Below are positions 26,921 to 35,584 of a stretch of DNA of 64,000 nt, one piece after another; position 1 is the first letter of the stretch; each line of letters begins with the position of its first letter. The DNA lies in contig NZ_AWGF01000009.1 in the NCBI RefSeq assembly GCF_000495855.1, forward strand, positions 62,001-126,000, given 5' to 3'. Below the pieces are notes generated by a model. That model did not search any database, was not told the DNA's origin, and saw only the letters and a list, made by a program, of their open reading frames with translations. Made by a program: the position numbers and the translations under genes. This stretch comes from Asticcacaulis sp. YBE204 (GTDB taxonomy: Bacteria > Pseudomonadota > Alphaproteobacteria > Caulobacterales > Caulobacteraceae).

Positions 26921-27358
26921 TTAGGCGTTGGCGAGGCGGGCCTTGCTGCGATTGGCCAGCCAGTGATCGAGGCTCACCGCGCCGCCGCCGTAAATCGCGG
27001 CATAGAGGAAGCCACCGGCGATCGAGATATTCTTCATGAAGTGGATGAACTGGTTCTGATCGGCGAGATTGCTATGGAAGAACACGGCGGTCGCGACGGT
27101 AAAGGCGGCCAGAGCCAGCGAGACGAGACGCGTCTGATAGCCGACGAGGAAGACCAGACCGCCGAGGATTTCGACGGCGACGGCCCCGACATAGGCCAGT
27201 TCGGGGAAGGGCAGGCCGACCGAGGCGATATAGCCGATGGTGCCTTCGGGGGCGGCCAGCTTCGACAGGCCGGACAGGATGAACAGGGCCGCGATCAGCA
27301 GACGGGCAAAGGCGGGGGTGACGGATTCGAGCTTGGACAGGACACAGGTTCCTTTCAA
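26921..27358 (-). CDS. DoxX family membrane protein
   Basis: A small four-helix membrane protein (up to 145 residues) of the DoxX family: ARLLIAALFILSGLSKLAAPEG, GAVAVEILGGLVFLVGYQTR and KNISIAGGFLYAAIYGGG are the family's helices. No ATG or GTG fits the N-terminus. The frame begins at a TTG (27358), but AAGGA lies 9 bases before a CTG at 27340 that would start a protein in SKLESVTPAFARLL, matching family starts better. Either way initiation is non-AUG. The role is probably in membrane redox or quinone-linked homeostasis, by family. It is divergent from the GH2 gene. Confidence 0.85.
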   Translation of the reverse strand: MKGTCVLSKLESVTPAFARLLIAALFILSGLSKLAAPEGTIGYIASVGLPFPELAYVGAVAVEILGGLVFLVGYQTRLVSLALAAFTVATAVFFHSNLADQNQFIHFMKNISIAGGFLYAAIYGGGAVSLDHWLANRSKARLANA

Positions 27359-27491
27359 AGGTGGGTTTTAAAAGCGCGGCCTGTGGTTCAGGTCGTTGAC
27401 GGAGAAATAGCCGTAACGCCGGTGTTTCAGAAGTGTGCGATGTGATGACTTGGTGTTGCTGAATTTGGAACACTTGCCGCTGCGTTTTATT

Positions 27492-27519
27492 ATACCTCCC
27501 TGGCAAGCCAGGGAGGTAT
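27492..27519. repeat. Short perfect hairpin related to the type I elements
   Basis: A 13-bp perfect stem (ATACCTCCCTGGC and complement) around AA, in the 263-base divergent gap between DoxX and the GH2 gene. The CCTCCC...GGGAGG arms match the ends of the longer intergenic elements, so it may be a minimal or decayed copy. I see no other clear structure in this gap. Confidence 0.6.
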
Positions 27520-27621
27520 GAGAGAGGTTGTCTTAAATATCCGCCTTGTGGCTCCGACCTGATAATTATATGACTTATACCAAAGGGCCCGGCAGCGGCC
27601 CATCACCGACAGGGGCTATCC

Positions 27622-30579
27622 ATGACCGTCCATCCCGACCGCCGTACCTTTATCGCCCTGCTGGGGTCCGCCGCCGCCGTGGCGCCGACCGTGCTGCACG
27701 CGGCGTCGACGCCGGAAACGCCGGCGCGGGAAGGGACCGTGTCGCTGGCCGGAGACTGGCGTTTCGCGCTCGACCGCGCCGATGTCGGGGCGGCGGATTA
27801 CTGGTTCAACAAGACCATGCCGTCGGACCTGAAGATCAAGCTTCCCGGCATCCTGCAAACGCAAGGGTACGGCAACGAGATCACCGCCGAGACGCAGTTT
27901 GTTGCCGCCTTGCCGCGCGACATGCGCTGGTATCTGCTGCCGCAGTACAAGGCCTATACCGAACCCGGCAACGTCAAGGTGCCGTACCTGTCGCAACCCA
28001 TCCGCCACTATCTCGGCGTCGCCTGGTATCAGCGCGATATCGAGATTCCGGAGACGTGGGCGGGTAAGCGCATCGCCCTGTCGCTGGAGCGGACGCGCTG
28101 GCGCACCGATGTGTGGGTCGGCAACCGGCTGGTGGGGACGGATTCGTCGCTGGTCGCGCCGCACGATTTCGATCTGGGCATTCTCAAGCCCGGTACGCAC
28201 CGCCTGACTCTGCGCATCGACAATTCGATGCAGGAGCCGGTCTATCGCCCGGACGGCCACGGGGTGTCGGATGGCGAAGGCTCGACGTGGAACGGCGTGG
28301 TGGGGCGTATCGAGCTTAAGGCCACCTCGCCGGTATGGATCGACGACGCGCAGGTCTATACCGATCTCGGCAAGAAATCGGCGCAGGTCCGCGTAAAGAT
28401 CGGCAATCTGACTGGCAAGGCTGGGTCGGGTACGCTGAACGCGGGCAAGGTCTCCGTGCCGGTGTCGTGGGCTGTTGACGGTGGCGAAGCGGTGATCGAT
28501 GTGCCGATGCCGGACGCCAGACCGTGGTCGGAATTTACGCCGGTCCTGCAAAAGCTGACGGTCGCCCTGAAAGGGACCGATGCCGACGATACGCGCGACC
28601 TGACCTTCGGGATGCGCGAGATCAAAACCGATGGCCGCAAGATCCTGCTCAACGGCGAACAGCTCGATTTCCGCGCTACGCACGACGGCGGCGGCTTCCC
28701 GCTCACCGGCTATCCGGCCACCGATGTCGAGACGTGGCGGCGCATCCTCGGTATCTGCAAGCAATGGGGGCTCAATGCGATGCGCTTCCATTCGTGGTGC
28801 CCGCCCGAAGCGGCCTTCACGGCGGCGGATGAGCTGGGTTTCTATCTGCAACCCGAATGCGGCATGTGGAACAATTTCGATCCGGGCCGCAAGATGCTGG
28901 GCGTCCTCAACGAAGAGACGGAAAAGCTGCTCAAGGCCTATGGCAACCATCCGTCCTTCATCATGCTGGCGGCGTCGAACGAGCCGGCGGGGCAGTACCC
29001 GACGCAACTGCCCGAATGGGATTTGAAGTGGCGCAAGGCCGATCCGCGTCGTCTTTACGCCGACGGTATCGGGCGCTTTTCGCCGCCGCCGGGCGGCCCG
29101 GGGACGCCCTATGCCTCGGATTTTTTGGGGACGATCCGCGGGCGCGGGCCGGGCGGCTGGTTCGGCAACGATTACGAGCAGGCCCTGACCGAATCGACTG
29201 GCAATGCCGACATTCCGTGCATCGCCCACGAGGTCGGGCAATGGTGCGCCTATCCCGACTTCGGCATCATCGAAAAGTTCTCAGGCAAAGGGAAATACGC
29301 CGCCTTCCCGGAAGGTATCGGCTGGGGGAAACAGGCCTATATGGTCCCCGGCAATTACGAGATCATGCGCGATTCCGCCGAGGCGCACGGGATGTTGTCG
29401 CGCAACAAGGCCCTGGCCCATGCCTCGGGCCGCTTTCAGGTCGCCTGCTACAAGGAGGAGATCGAGGCCAATCTGCGCACCCCGTCCTATTCGGGGTATC
29501 ACCTGCTCGATCTGCACGACTATCTGGGGCAGGGCGGGGCGCTGATGGGGCTGCTCGACGCCTTCTGGGAAGAGAAGGGCTATGTCACGGCGGATGAGTT
29601 CCGTCAGTATTGCAACACGACCGTGCCGCTGGTGCGGTTGAAAGATCGCGTATTCACGTCCGACAAGACGCTCTCCGCCGAGGCCGAACTGGCGCATTTC
29701 GGGCCGAAAGCCTTGTCGTCCGTGACGCCGGTGTGGCGGATCCTCGATGCGGCGGGCAAGACGGTGCAGTCGGGCGCCTTGGCCAAGCGCGCCGCACCGC
29801 GCGGCAAGAACCTGAAGCTGGGGACGATCACGGCGGACCTGTCGAAGCTGAAAAGCCCTGCGGCCTACACGCTGGTGCTGGAACTGAAAGGCACGGCCTT
29901 CCGCAATAGCTGGCCGTTCTGGGTTTATCCGGCCAGCGTCGATGCGGGCGTGCCCGTCGGGGTAACAGTGACCGCCTCGTGGGATGAGGCCAAGGCGGCT
30001 CTGGCCAGAGGCGGGCGCGTGCTGTTCCTGTCGGGCAAGCCGGAAAAACCCGTGCCCGATCTGGCCCTGACGACCGTGCCGATCTTCTGGAACCGCCTGA
30101 TGAACCCCAGCCGTGCGTGGATGCTTGGCCTGCTGTGCGACACTCAACACGCGGCGCTGGGCGGCTTCCCGACGCAGGCGAACTGCGACTGGCAGTGGGT
30201 CGATCTGCTGGAAAAGACGACGGCGCTGAATGTCGAGGCCTTGCCGAAGACCCTGACGCCGGTGGTGCAGCCGATCGACGACTGGAACCGCAATCTGCGT
30301 CTGGCTATGCTGTTCGAAGCGAAGGTCGGCGAGGGGCGTTTGATGGTCACCTCGTTCGATCTGTCGGACGCCGGATTGAAGGGCCATGCCGGGGCGCCAT
30401 CTTTGCGCCGGTCGGTGCTGGACTATATGGCCTCAGCGAAATTCGCCCCTGTCACGAATTTGACGGTAGGCGAACTCGATAGCTGGATGGGTGGGCGCTA
30501 CTGGGCCGCGCCGACGGTGATCACCCCGCCTGCGCCCGGCGATATCGTCGATCCGGGGCAGGTCAAGCCGAGAAGCTGA
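27622..30579 (+). CDS. Tat-exported glycoside hydrolase family 2 enzyme
   Basis: A 985-residue GH2-type enzyme. The twin-arginine signal (DRRTFIALLGSAAAVAP) sends it folded to the periplasm. Domains: a jelly-roll sugar-binding domain (about 35-225, with WYQRDIEIPETWAGKRIALSLER), an immunoglobulin-like domain (about 235-330), then a TIM barrel from about 345. The acid/base is Glu454 (ASNEPAG) and the nucleophile probably Glu537 (IAHEVGQW). FRATHDGGGFPLTGYP and the catalytic-region spacing fit GH2 exo-glycosidases; beta-galactosidase, beta-glucuronidase and beta-mannosidase cannot be separated by eye. It ends beside a repeat element. Confidence 0.9.
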   Translation: MTVHPDRRTFIALLGSAAAVAPTVLHAASTPETPAREGTVSLAGDWRFALDRADVGAADYWFNKTMPSDLKIKLPGILQTQGYGNEITAETQFVAALPRDMRWYLLPQYKAYTEPGNVKVPYLSQPIRHYLGVAWYQRDIEIPETWAGKRIALSLERTRWRTDVWVGNRLVGTDSSLVAPHDFDLGILKPGTHRLTLRIDNSMQEPVYRPDGHGVSDGEGSTWNGVVGRIELKATSPVWIDDAQVYTDLGKKSAQVRVKIGNLTGKAGSGTLNAGKVSVPVSWAVDGGEAVIDVPMPDARPWSEFTPVLQKLTVALKGTDADDTRDLTFGMREIKTDGRKILLNGEQLDFRATHDGGGFPLTGYPATDVETWRRILGICKQWGLNAMRFHSWCPPEAAFTAADELGFYLQPECGMWNNFDPGRKMLGVLNEETEKLLKAYGNHPSFIMLAASNEPAGQYPTQLPEWDLKWRKADPRRLYADGIGRFSPPPGGPGTPYASDFLGTIRGRGPGGWFGNDYEQALTESTGNADIPCIAHEVGQWCAYPDFGIIEKFSGKGKYAAFPEGIGWGKQAYMVPGNYEIMRDSAEAHGMLSRNKALAHASGRFQVACYKEEIEANLRTPSYSGYHLLDLHDYLGQGGALMGLLDAFWEEKGYVTADEFRQYCNTTVPLVRLKDRVFTSDKTLSAEAELAHFGPKALSSVTPVWRILDAAGKTVQSGALAKRAAPRGKNLKLGTITADLSKLKSPAAYTLVLELKGTAFRNSWPFWVYPASVDAGVPVGVTVTASWDEAKAALARGGRVLFLSGKPEKPVPDLALTTVPIFWNRLMNPSRAWMLGLLCDTQHAALGGFPTQANCDWQWVDLLEKTTALNVEALPKTLTPVVQPIDDWNRNLRLAMLFEAKVGEGRLMVTSFDLSDAGLKGHAGAPSLRRSVLDYMASAKFAPVTNLTVGELDSWMGGRYWAAPTVITPPAPGDIVDPGQVKPRS

Positions 30580-30582
30580 CAT

Positions 30583-30749
30583 CTCCTCCCTGTCGCGCAG
30601 CGATGGGGAGGGGGACCATTCAAACGAAGTGCAGAATGGTGGAGGGGGATGACTCCGAAGGCCAGTGCAGGCTGAAAAGTCCGGCGTTATCCCCCTCCGT
30701 CATTTGCTGCGCAAATGCCACCTCCCCATGCCTGCGGCACAGGGAGGAG
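30583..30749. repeat. Intergenic inverted-repeat element, type I (copy D)
   Basis: A 167-bp element filling the gap between the convergent GH2 and pump-2 channel genes. The ends CTCCTCCCTG and CAGGGAGGAG are exact inverted repeats. The inner sequence TCGCGCAGCGATGGGGAGG matches the copy at 23911-24111, and CCTCCGTCATTT...AAATGCCACCTCCCC matches the copy at 10575-10718. It starts 4 bases after the GH2 stop codon. Confidence 0.82.
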
Positions 30750-30753
30750 AGAG

Positions 30754-32151
30754 TTACGCCTTCCAGTCGCCGCCGAGCGCGCGGATCAGGCGGACGGTCG
30801 CCTGATACTGCTGGGCGCGGACGGACAGGTCCTGACGGCGCAGGCGCAGATAGGAGCGCTGGGCGTCCAGCACCTCAAGCTGCGACACGTAGCCGTGCCT
30901 GTAGCGCGACTGCGACAGGTCGAGCGCCCGTTGCGCGGCGGTGAGCGCCTCGCCCTGGGTCTTCGCCTCACTAGCCAGACCGTCGATGTCCGACAACTGG
31001 TTTTCGACATCGGCAAAGGCGACCAGCACGCTCTGACGGTACTGGGCGAAGGCCACGGCCAGATCGCCCTCGGCCAGCTCGGTCGCGGCCTTGCGCTGGC
31101 CGCCGTCGAAGATGGCCTGCGTCAGAATGCCGGTCAGGGACCAGCTCCGTGCCGCATCTTCGAACAGGTCACCCAGCTCGTTCGACGCGCCGCCACCCGA
31201 CGCGGTCAGCGCCAGACGCGGGAACCACGCCGCCTTGGCGATGCCGACGCGCTTTTGTGCCGCCTGCATGGTTTTTTCGGCGGCGATGACGTCGGGACGG
31301 CGTTCCAGCAGTTCCGACGGCAGGCCCGCCGGGATCAGCGGCACGGCGTGCGACCACGCCTGCGCGTCCCACACCGATGCCTGAACCGTAAAGGTCGAGG
31401 CGATGTCGCCGACCAGCACGGCCAGCGCGTTTTCGATCTGGGCGCGCTGACGGTCGAGCGCCTTCAGTTCCGCCTCGGTCGACGATACCTCGGTTTGCAG
31501 CCGCACCACGTCGAGTTCGGCCACGTCCCCGGCCTCGTAGCGGCGTTGGGTGACCTTGAGCGTCTCACGATAGGCGGTCAGGGTCTCGTTGACGATGGCG
31601 CGGTCCTCATCAATCGCACGGAGCGCGAAATAGGTTTCCGCGACCTGCGCCGAGACCAGAAGCTGCGCCCCGCGATAGAGTTCGGCGGACGCCTCGGCAT
31701 CGAGCTTCGCCGCGCTGGTCGCCTTCGACAGGCGGCCGAACAGATCGACCTCGTAGTCGAGATCGACACCCAGCGCGTGGATGGTCGAGGCCTTGGGGCC
31801 GCCGTCGGAGCCACGGCTCGATTGCAGACCCGCATTGACCTGCGGCAGTTGCACGGCGCGGGCCTGGCGGACGAAGGCGCGCGACTGCTGCAAGCGGGCG
31901 GCGGCGATCTCAAGGTCTGTATTGCGCGTCATGGCGCGAGCCTGAAGATCGTCGAGCACGGGGTCCGAGAAGATCAGCCACCACGCGCCGGTTTTCTTGG
32001 CCAGCGGCGGGGCGGTGGTCTCGGTCGTCACCGGGGCCTTGAACGCCGTCGGCGTGGCGAGACCGGTGTCCTTGGTCAGGGGTTCCGTGGCGCAGCTTGC
32101 GAGGAGCAAGGCCGCGAAGGACAGAGGGAGGAGAGATTTAAGACGGGACAT
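30754..32151 (-). CDS. Outer-membrane efflux channel lipoprotein, NodT type (pump 2)
   Basis: A 465-residue TolC-family outer-membrane factor with a lipoprotein signal MSRLKSLLPLSFAALLLASC (Cys20). Family segments are LQSRAFVRQARAVQLPQVNAG, DYEVDLFGRLSKATSAAKLD, RRYEAGDVAELDVVRLQTE and RRPDVIAAEKTMQAAQKRVG (quoted in part). It is the last gene of the leftward mfp-rnd-omf operon and starts 2 bases after the transporter stop codon. It forms the exit duct of pump 2. Confidence 0.94.
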   Translation of the reverse strand: MSRLKSLLPLSFAALLLASCATEPLTKDTGLATPTAFKAPVTTETTAPPLAKKTGAWWLIFSDPVLDDLQARAMTRNTDLEIAAARLQQSRAFVRQARAVQLPQVNAGLQSSRGSDGGPKASTIHALGVDLDYEVDLFGRLSKATSAAKLDAEASAELYRGAQLLVSAQVAETYFALRAIDEDRAIVNETLTAYRETLKVTQRRYEAGDVAELDVVRLQTEVSSTEAELKALDRQRAQIENALAVLVGDIASTFTVQASVWDAQAWSHAVPLIPAGLPSELLERRPDVIAAEKTMQAAQKRVGIAKAAWFPRLALTASGGGASNELGDLFEDAARSWSLTGILTQAIFDGGQRKAATELAEGDLAVAFAQYRQSVLVAFADVENQLSDIDGLASEAKTQGEALTAAQRALDLSQSRYRHGYVSQLEVLDAQRSYLRLRRQDLSVRAQQYQATVRLIRALGGDWKA

Positions 32152-32153
32152 GG

Positions 32154-35100
32154 TTATGCCTCCGGTTGGGTTGAAAGCGCGGCGGTGGTCGGGGTCGTGT
32201 CGATGACCTCGTGACCGGCGTCGTCGTGGGGGGTATTGTGGGCCTTGAGCGGGCGATTACCGCTCAGGGCGCGCAGCGTGACGTAGAAGACAGGCGTCAG
32301 GAACAGGCCGAAGACGGTGGCCCCGATCATGCCGGCGAAGACCGCGACGCCCATGGCGTGGCGCATTTCGGCCCCTGCGCCATGCGCCAGCACCAGAGGC
32401 AGAACCCCCATGATGAAGGCGATCGAGGTCATCAGGATCGGGCGCAGACGCAGGCGGCTGGCTTCGATCGCGGCGTCGAGCGGTTTGCGGCCTGACAGTT
32501 CCAGTTCGCGGGCGAACTCGACGATCAGGATGGCGTTCTTGGCCGACAGCCCTACCAGAACGAACAGGCCGATCTGGGTGAAGATGTTGTTGTCGCCGCC
32601 CGAAATCCACACGCCGGTGATGGCGGCGAGCAGGCCCATCGGCACGATCAGCAGGATCGAAATCGGCAGGACCATGCTTTCATATTGCGCCGCCAGAACG
32701 AGGAAGACGAGCAGGATGACCAACGGGAAGATGACGGCAGACGAGTCGCCCGCCAAAATCTGCTGATAGGTCAGGTCCGTCCATTCGTAGTCGATCCCAG
32801 CCGGAAGCACCTCTTTGGCGATGCGTTCGGCGGCGGCTTCGGCTTGGCCTGACGAGAAGCCGGGGGCGGGACCGCCATTGATGTCGGCCGCCAGATAGCC
32901 GTTATAGCGCGTCGCGTTGACCGGACCGAACGAGGGTTCAACCTTGAGCAGCGCCGACAAGGGGATCATCTCGCCGCTGGCGGAACGCACCTTGAGCTTG
33001 CCGATGTCTTCCGGACGGGCGCGGTAAGGCGCGTCGGCCTGAAGGCGCACGGAATAGGTGCGGCCGAACTTGTTGAAGTCGTTGACGTACATCGAGCCGA
33101 GATAGATCTGCATGGTGTCGAAGACATCCTGCACATTGACGCCCAGTTGGCGGGCCTTGACGCGGTCGATGTCGGCATAGACCTGCGGGACATTGATCTG
33201 GTAGTTCGAGAAGACCCCGGCCAGTTCCTTGGTCTGATAGGCCTTGGCCATGAAGGCCTTGGTCGCCTGATCGAGGGCTTCCGGACCCAGCGCGCCGCGG
33301 TCCTGAAGTTGCAGCTTGAAGCCGCCGGTGGTGCCGAGGCCGAGGATCGGCGGCGGCGGGAAGGCGACGACATAGCCTTCGCCGATACCCATGAACTTCT
33401 GGTTCAGGGCGCCCGCGATGGCATTGGCGTCGAGGTGGTGCTTCGAGCGATGCTCGAACGAGTCGAGCGCCAGAAAGACGACGGCGGAGTTGGACGCCAG
33501 CGTAAAGCCGTTGATCGACAGGCCGGGGAAGGACAGGGCGTCTTTGACGCCTTCCTGCTTCATGGCGATGTCGGTCATGGCGCGGGCTACGGCCTCGGTG
33601 CGGTCGAGCGTCGCGCCTTCGGGCAGTTGCACCATGCCGACGAGGTAGGCCTTGTCCTGCGCCGGGATGAAGCCGGTGGGGACGGTCTTGAACATGAACA
33701 GGGTGGTGCCGACCAGCACGACATAGAGGCCGAGCATCAGGGCCTTGCGCGAGATGATGCCGCCCAGGCTCTTGCCGTAGTTATCCGACGACCGGTTGAA
33801 GAAGCGGTTGAACAGACGGAAGAAGCCGCCCAGCCACTTGTCCATGAAGCGCGTCAGGCCGTCCTTCTTGGCGTGGTGATCCTTCAGCAGGAGCGCGGCC
33901 AGAGCGGGCGACAGGGTCAGCGAGTTGATCGCCGAAATGACGGTCGAGATGGCGATGGTCAGCGAGAACTGACGGTAGAATTGCCCCGACAGACCGGTGA
34001 TGAAGGCCAGCGGTACGAAGACGGCGACCAGCACCAGAGCGATGGCGATGATGGGGCCGGAGACTTCGCGCATGGCCTGATAGGTGGCTTCCTTGGGCGA
34101 CTTCCCGGCTTCGATATTGCGCTCGACGTTTTCGACCACGACGATGGCGTCGTCGACGACGATCCCAATGGCCAGCACCAGACCGAACAGGGTCAGGGCG
34201 TTGATCGAGAACCCGGCCAGATGCATGATGGCGAAGGTGCCGATGACCGAAACGGGGACGGCCAGCAGCGGGATGATCGAGGCGCGCCACGTCTGAAGGA
34301 AGACTATGACCACGATGACGACGAGGATGATCGCTTCGAGCAGGGTGTGGATGACCGAGTCGATCGATTCCTGCACGTATTCGGTCGTGTCGTAGGCGAT
34401 GCGGTATTCGACGCCTTCGGGCATGGTCTTTTGCAACTCGGCCATGGTTGATTTGACGTCGGCGGAGACTTGCAGCGAATTGGCCCCGGCCTGCTCGAAG
34501 ATCGGCACGGCGACGGCTTTCTGATTGTTGAGCAGCGAGCGCAGGGCGTAGTCGGACGCGCCTAATTCAACGCGGGCGATGTCGCCGAGATAGGTTACCG
34601 CGCCATCCTGCGAACGGACGACGATGTTGCGGAAGTCCTCTTCGGTCTTCAGGCGGCCCTGAGCATTGACCGACATTTGCAGGGTGATGTCCGGCTGTCC
34701 GGGCGAGGCCCCGACGATGCCGGCGGCGGCCTGCACGTTTTCACCGCGCACGGCGTTGGCGACGTCCGATGCGGACAGGCCGCGTTCGGCGACCCGTTGC
34801 GGGTCGAGCCAGATGCGCATCGAATATTCGCCGCCGCCGAACATTTGCAGCGGGGCGACGCCTTCGATCTTTTGCAGGCGGTCCTTGACGTGGATCAGGG
34901 CGTAGTTACGCAGGTAGTTTTCGTCGTAACGTCCGTTGGGCGAGACGAGGTGAACGACCAGCGGCAGCGAGGACTGGCTCTTTTGCGTGGTGACGCCCAG
35001 GGCGCGCACGTCGGCGGGGAGGCGGGCCTCGGCCTGAGAGACGCGGTTCTGAACCATCTGCTGGGCCAGATCGGGGTCGGTGCCGAGCTTGAAGGTCAGG

Positions 35101-35378
35101 GTCAGGGTCATCGCACCGTCCGATGTGGCGGCGGACGACATGTAGAGCATGTCTTCGGTGCCAGTCACCGCTTCCTCGATGGGGGTGGCGACGGTTTCGG
35201 CGATGACGGCGGGGCTGGCGCCCGGATAGAAGGCGCGCACCACGACCTGCGGCGGGACGACTTCGGGGTATTCCGAGACGGGGAGGCTGCGCAGGCTGAG
35301 GAGCCCGAACACCACGATGAGGAGCGACAGCACACCGGCGAAGATCGGCCTGTCGATGAAGAATTTGGAGAGGTTCAT
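32154..35378 (-). CDS. RND multidrug efflux transporter (pump 2)
   Basis: A 1074-residue HAE1-type RND pump. The ATG at 35378 begins MNLSKFFIDRPIFAGVLSLL, the normal family N-terminus; the frame upstream runs through a repeat element and is not coding. The Asp-Asp proton relay is in [19 protein letters not shown] and the Lys in [37 protein letters not shown] and PGFSSGQAEAAAERIAKEVL lie in the second porter region. A 206-base gap holding a 162-bp inverted repeat separates it from its adaptor gene, unusual inside such an operon. Confidence 0.96.
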   Translation of the reverse strand: MNLSKFFIDRPIFAGVLSLLIVVFGLLSLRSLPVSEYPEVVPPQVVVRAFYPGASPAVIAETVATPIEEAVTGTEDMLYMSSAATSDGAMTLTLTFKLGTDPDLAQQMVQNRVSQAEARLPADVRALGVTTQKSQSSLPLVVHLVSPNGRYDENYLRNYALIHVKDRLQKIEGVAPLQMFGGGEYSMRIWLDPQRVAERGLSASDVANAVRGENVQAAAGIVGASPGQPDITLQMSVNAQGRLKTEEDFRNIVVRSQDGAVTYLGDIARVELGASDYALRSLLNNQKAVAVPIFEQAGANSLQVSADVKSTMAELQKTMPEGVEYRIAYDTTEYVQESIDSVIHTLLEAIILVVIVVIVFLQTWRASIIPLLAVPVSVIGTFAIMHLAGFSINALTLFGLVLAIGIVVDDAIVVVENVERNIEAGKSPKEATYQAMREVSGPIIAIALVLVAVFVPLAFITGLSGQFYRQFSLTIAISTVISAINSLTLSPALAALLLKDHHAKKDGLTRFMDKWLGGFFRLFNRFFNRSSDNYGKSLGGIISRKALMLGLYVVLVGTTLFMFKTVPTGFIPAQDKAYLVGMVQLPEGATLDRTEAVARAMTDIAMKQEGVKDALSFPGLSINGFTLASNSAVVFLALDSFEHRSKHHLDANAIAGALNQKFMGIGEGYVVAFPPPPILGLGTTGGFKLQLQDRGALGPEALDQATKAFMAKAYQTKELAGVFSNYQINVPQVYADIDRVKARQLGVNVQDVFDTMQIYLGSMYVNDFNKFGRTYSVRLQADAPYRARPEDIGKLKVRSASGEMIPLSALLKVEPSFGPVNATRYNGYLAADINGGPAPGFSSGQAEAAAERIAKEVLPAGIDYEWTDLTYQQILAGDSSAVIFPLVILLVFLVLAAQYESMVLPISILLIVPMGLLAAITGVWISGGDNNIFTQIGLFVLVGLSAKNAILIVEFARELELSGRKPLDAAIEASRLRLRPILMTSIAFIMGVLPLVLAHGAGAEMRHAMGVAVFAGMIGATVFGLFLTPVFYVTLRALSGNRPLKAHNTPHDDAGHEVIDTTPTTAALSTQPEA

Positions 35379-35417
35379 GGCATGGCCCTTCGGGCAACAT
35401 GAGGGTTGAGAGTCTCC

Positions 35418-35579
35418 CTCCTCCCTGCGCGCAAGCGTGGGGAGGTGGCTCGACGCGTTAGCGGCGAGACGGAGGGGGATTGGGTAAGGTTTCAGCGCGA
35501 TCCGGCTTTGGGAGTCATCCCCCACCACCGCTGCGCTTCGCTGGCGGTCCCCCTCCCCACGCTTGCGCGCAGGGAGGAG
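35418..35579. repeat. Type I inverted-repeat element inside pump-2 operon (copy E)
   Basis: A 162-bp element with 28-bp exact terminal inverted repeats: 35418-35445 begins CTCCTCCCTGCGCGCAAGCG and 35552-35579 is its reverse complement. The interior has no ORF of note. It lies between the adaptor and transporter genes and will be transcribed as a long stem-loop, so it may set mRNA stability or relative expression of the pump parts. Confidence 0.85.
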
Positions 35580-35584
35580 AGAAT

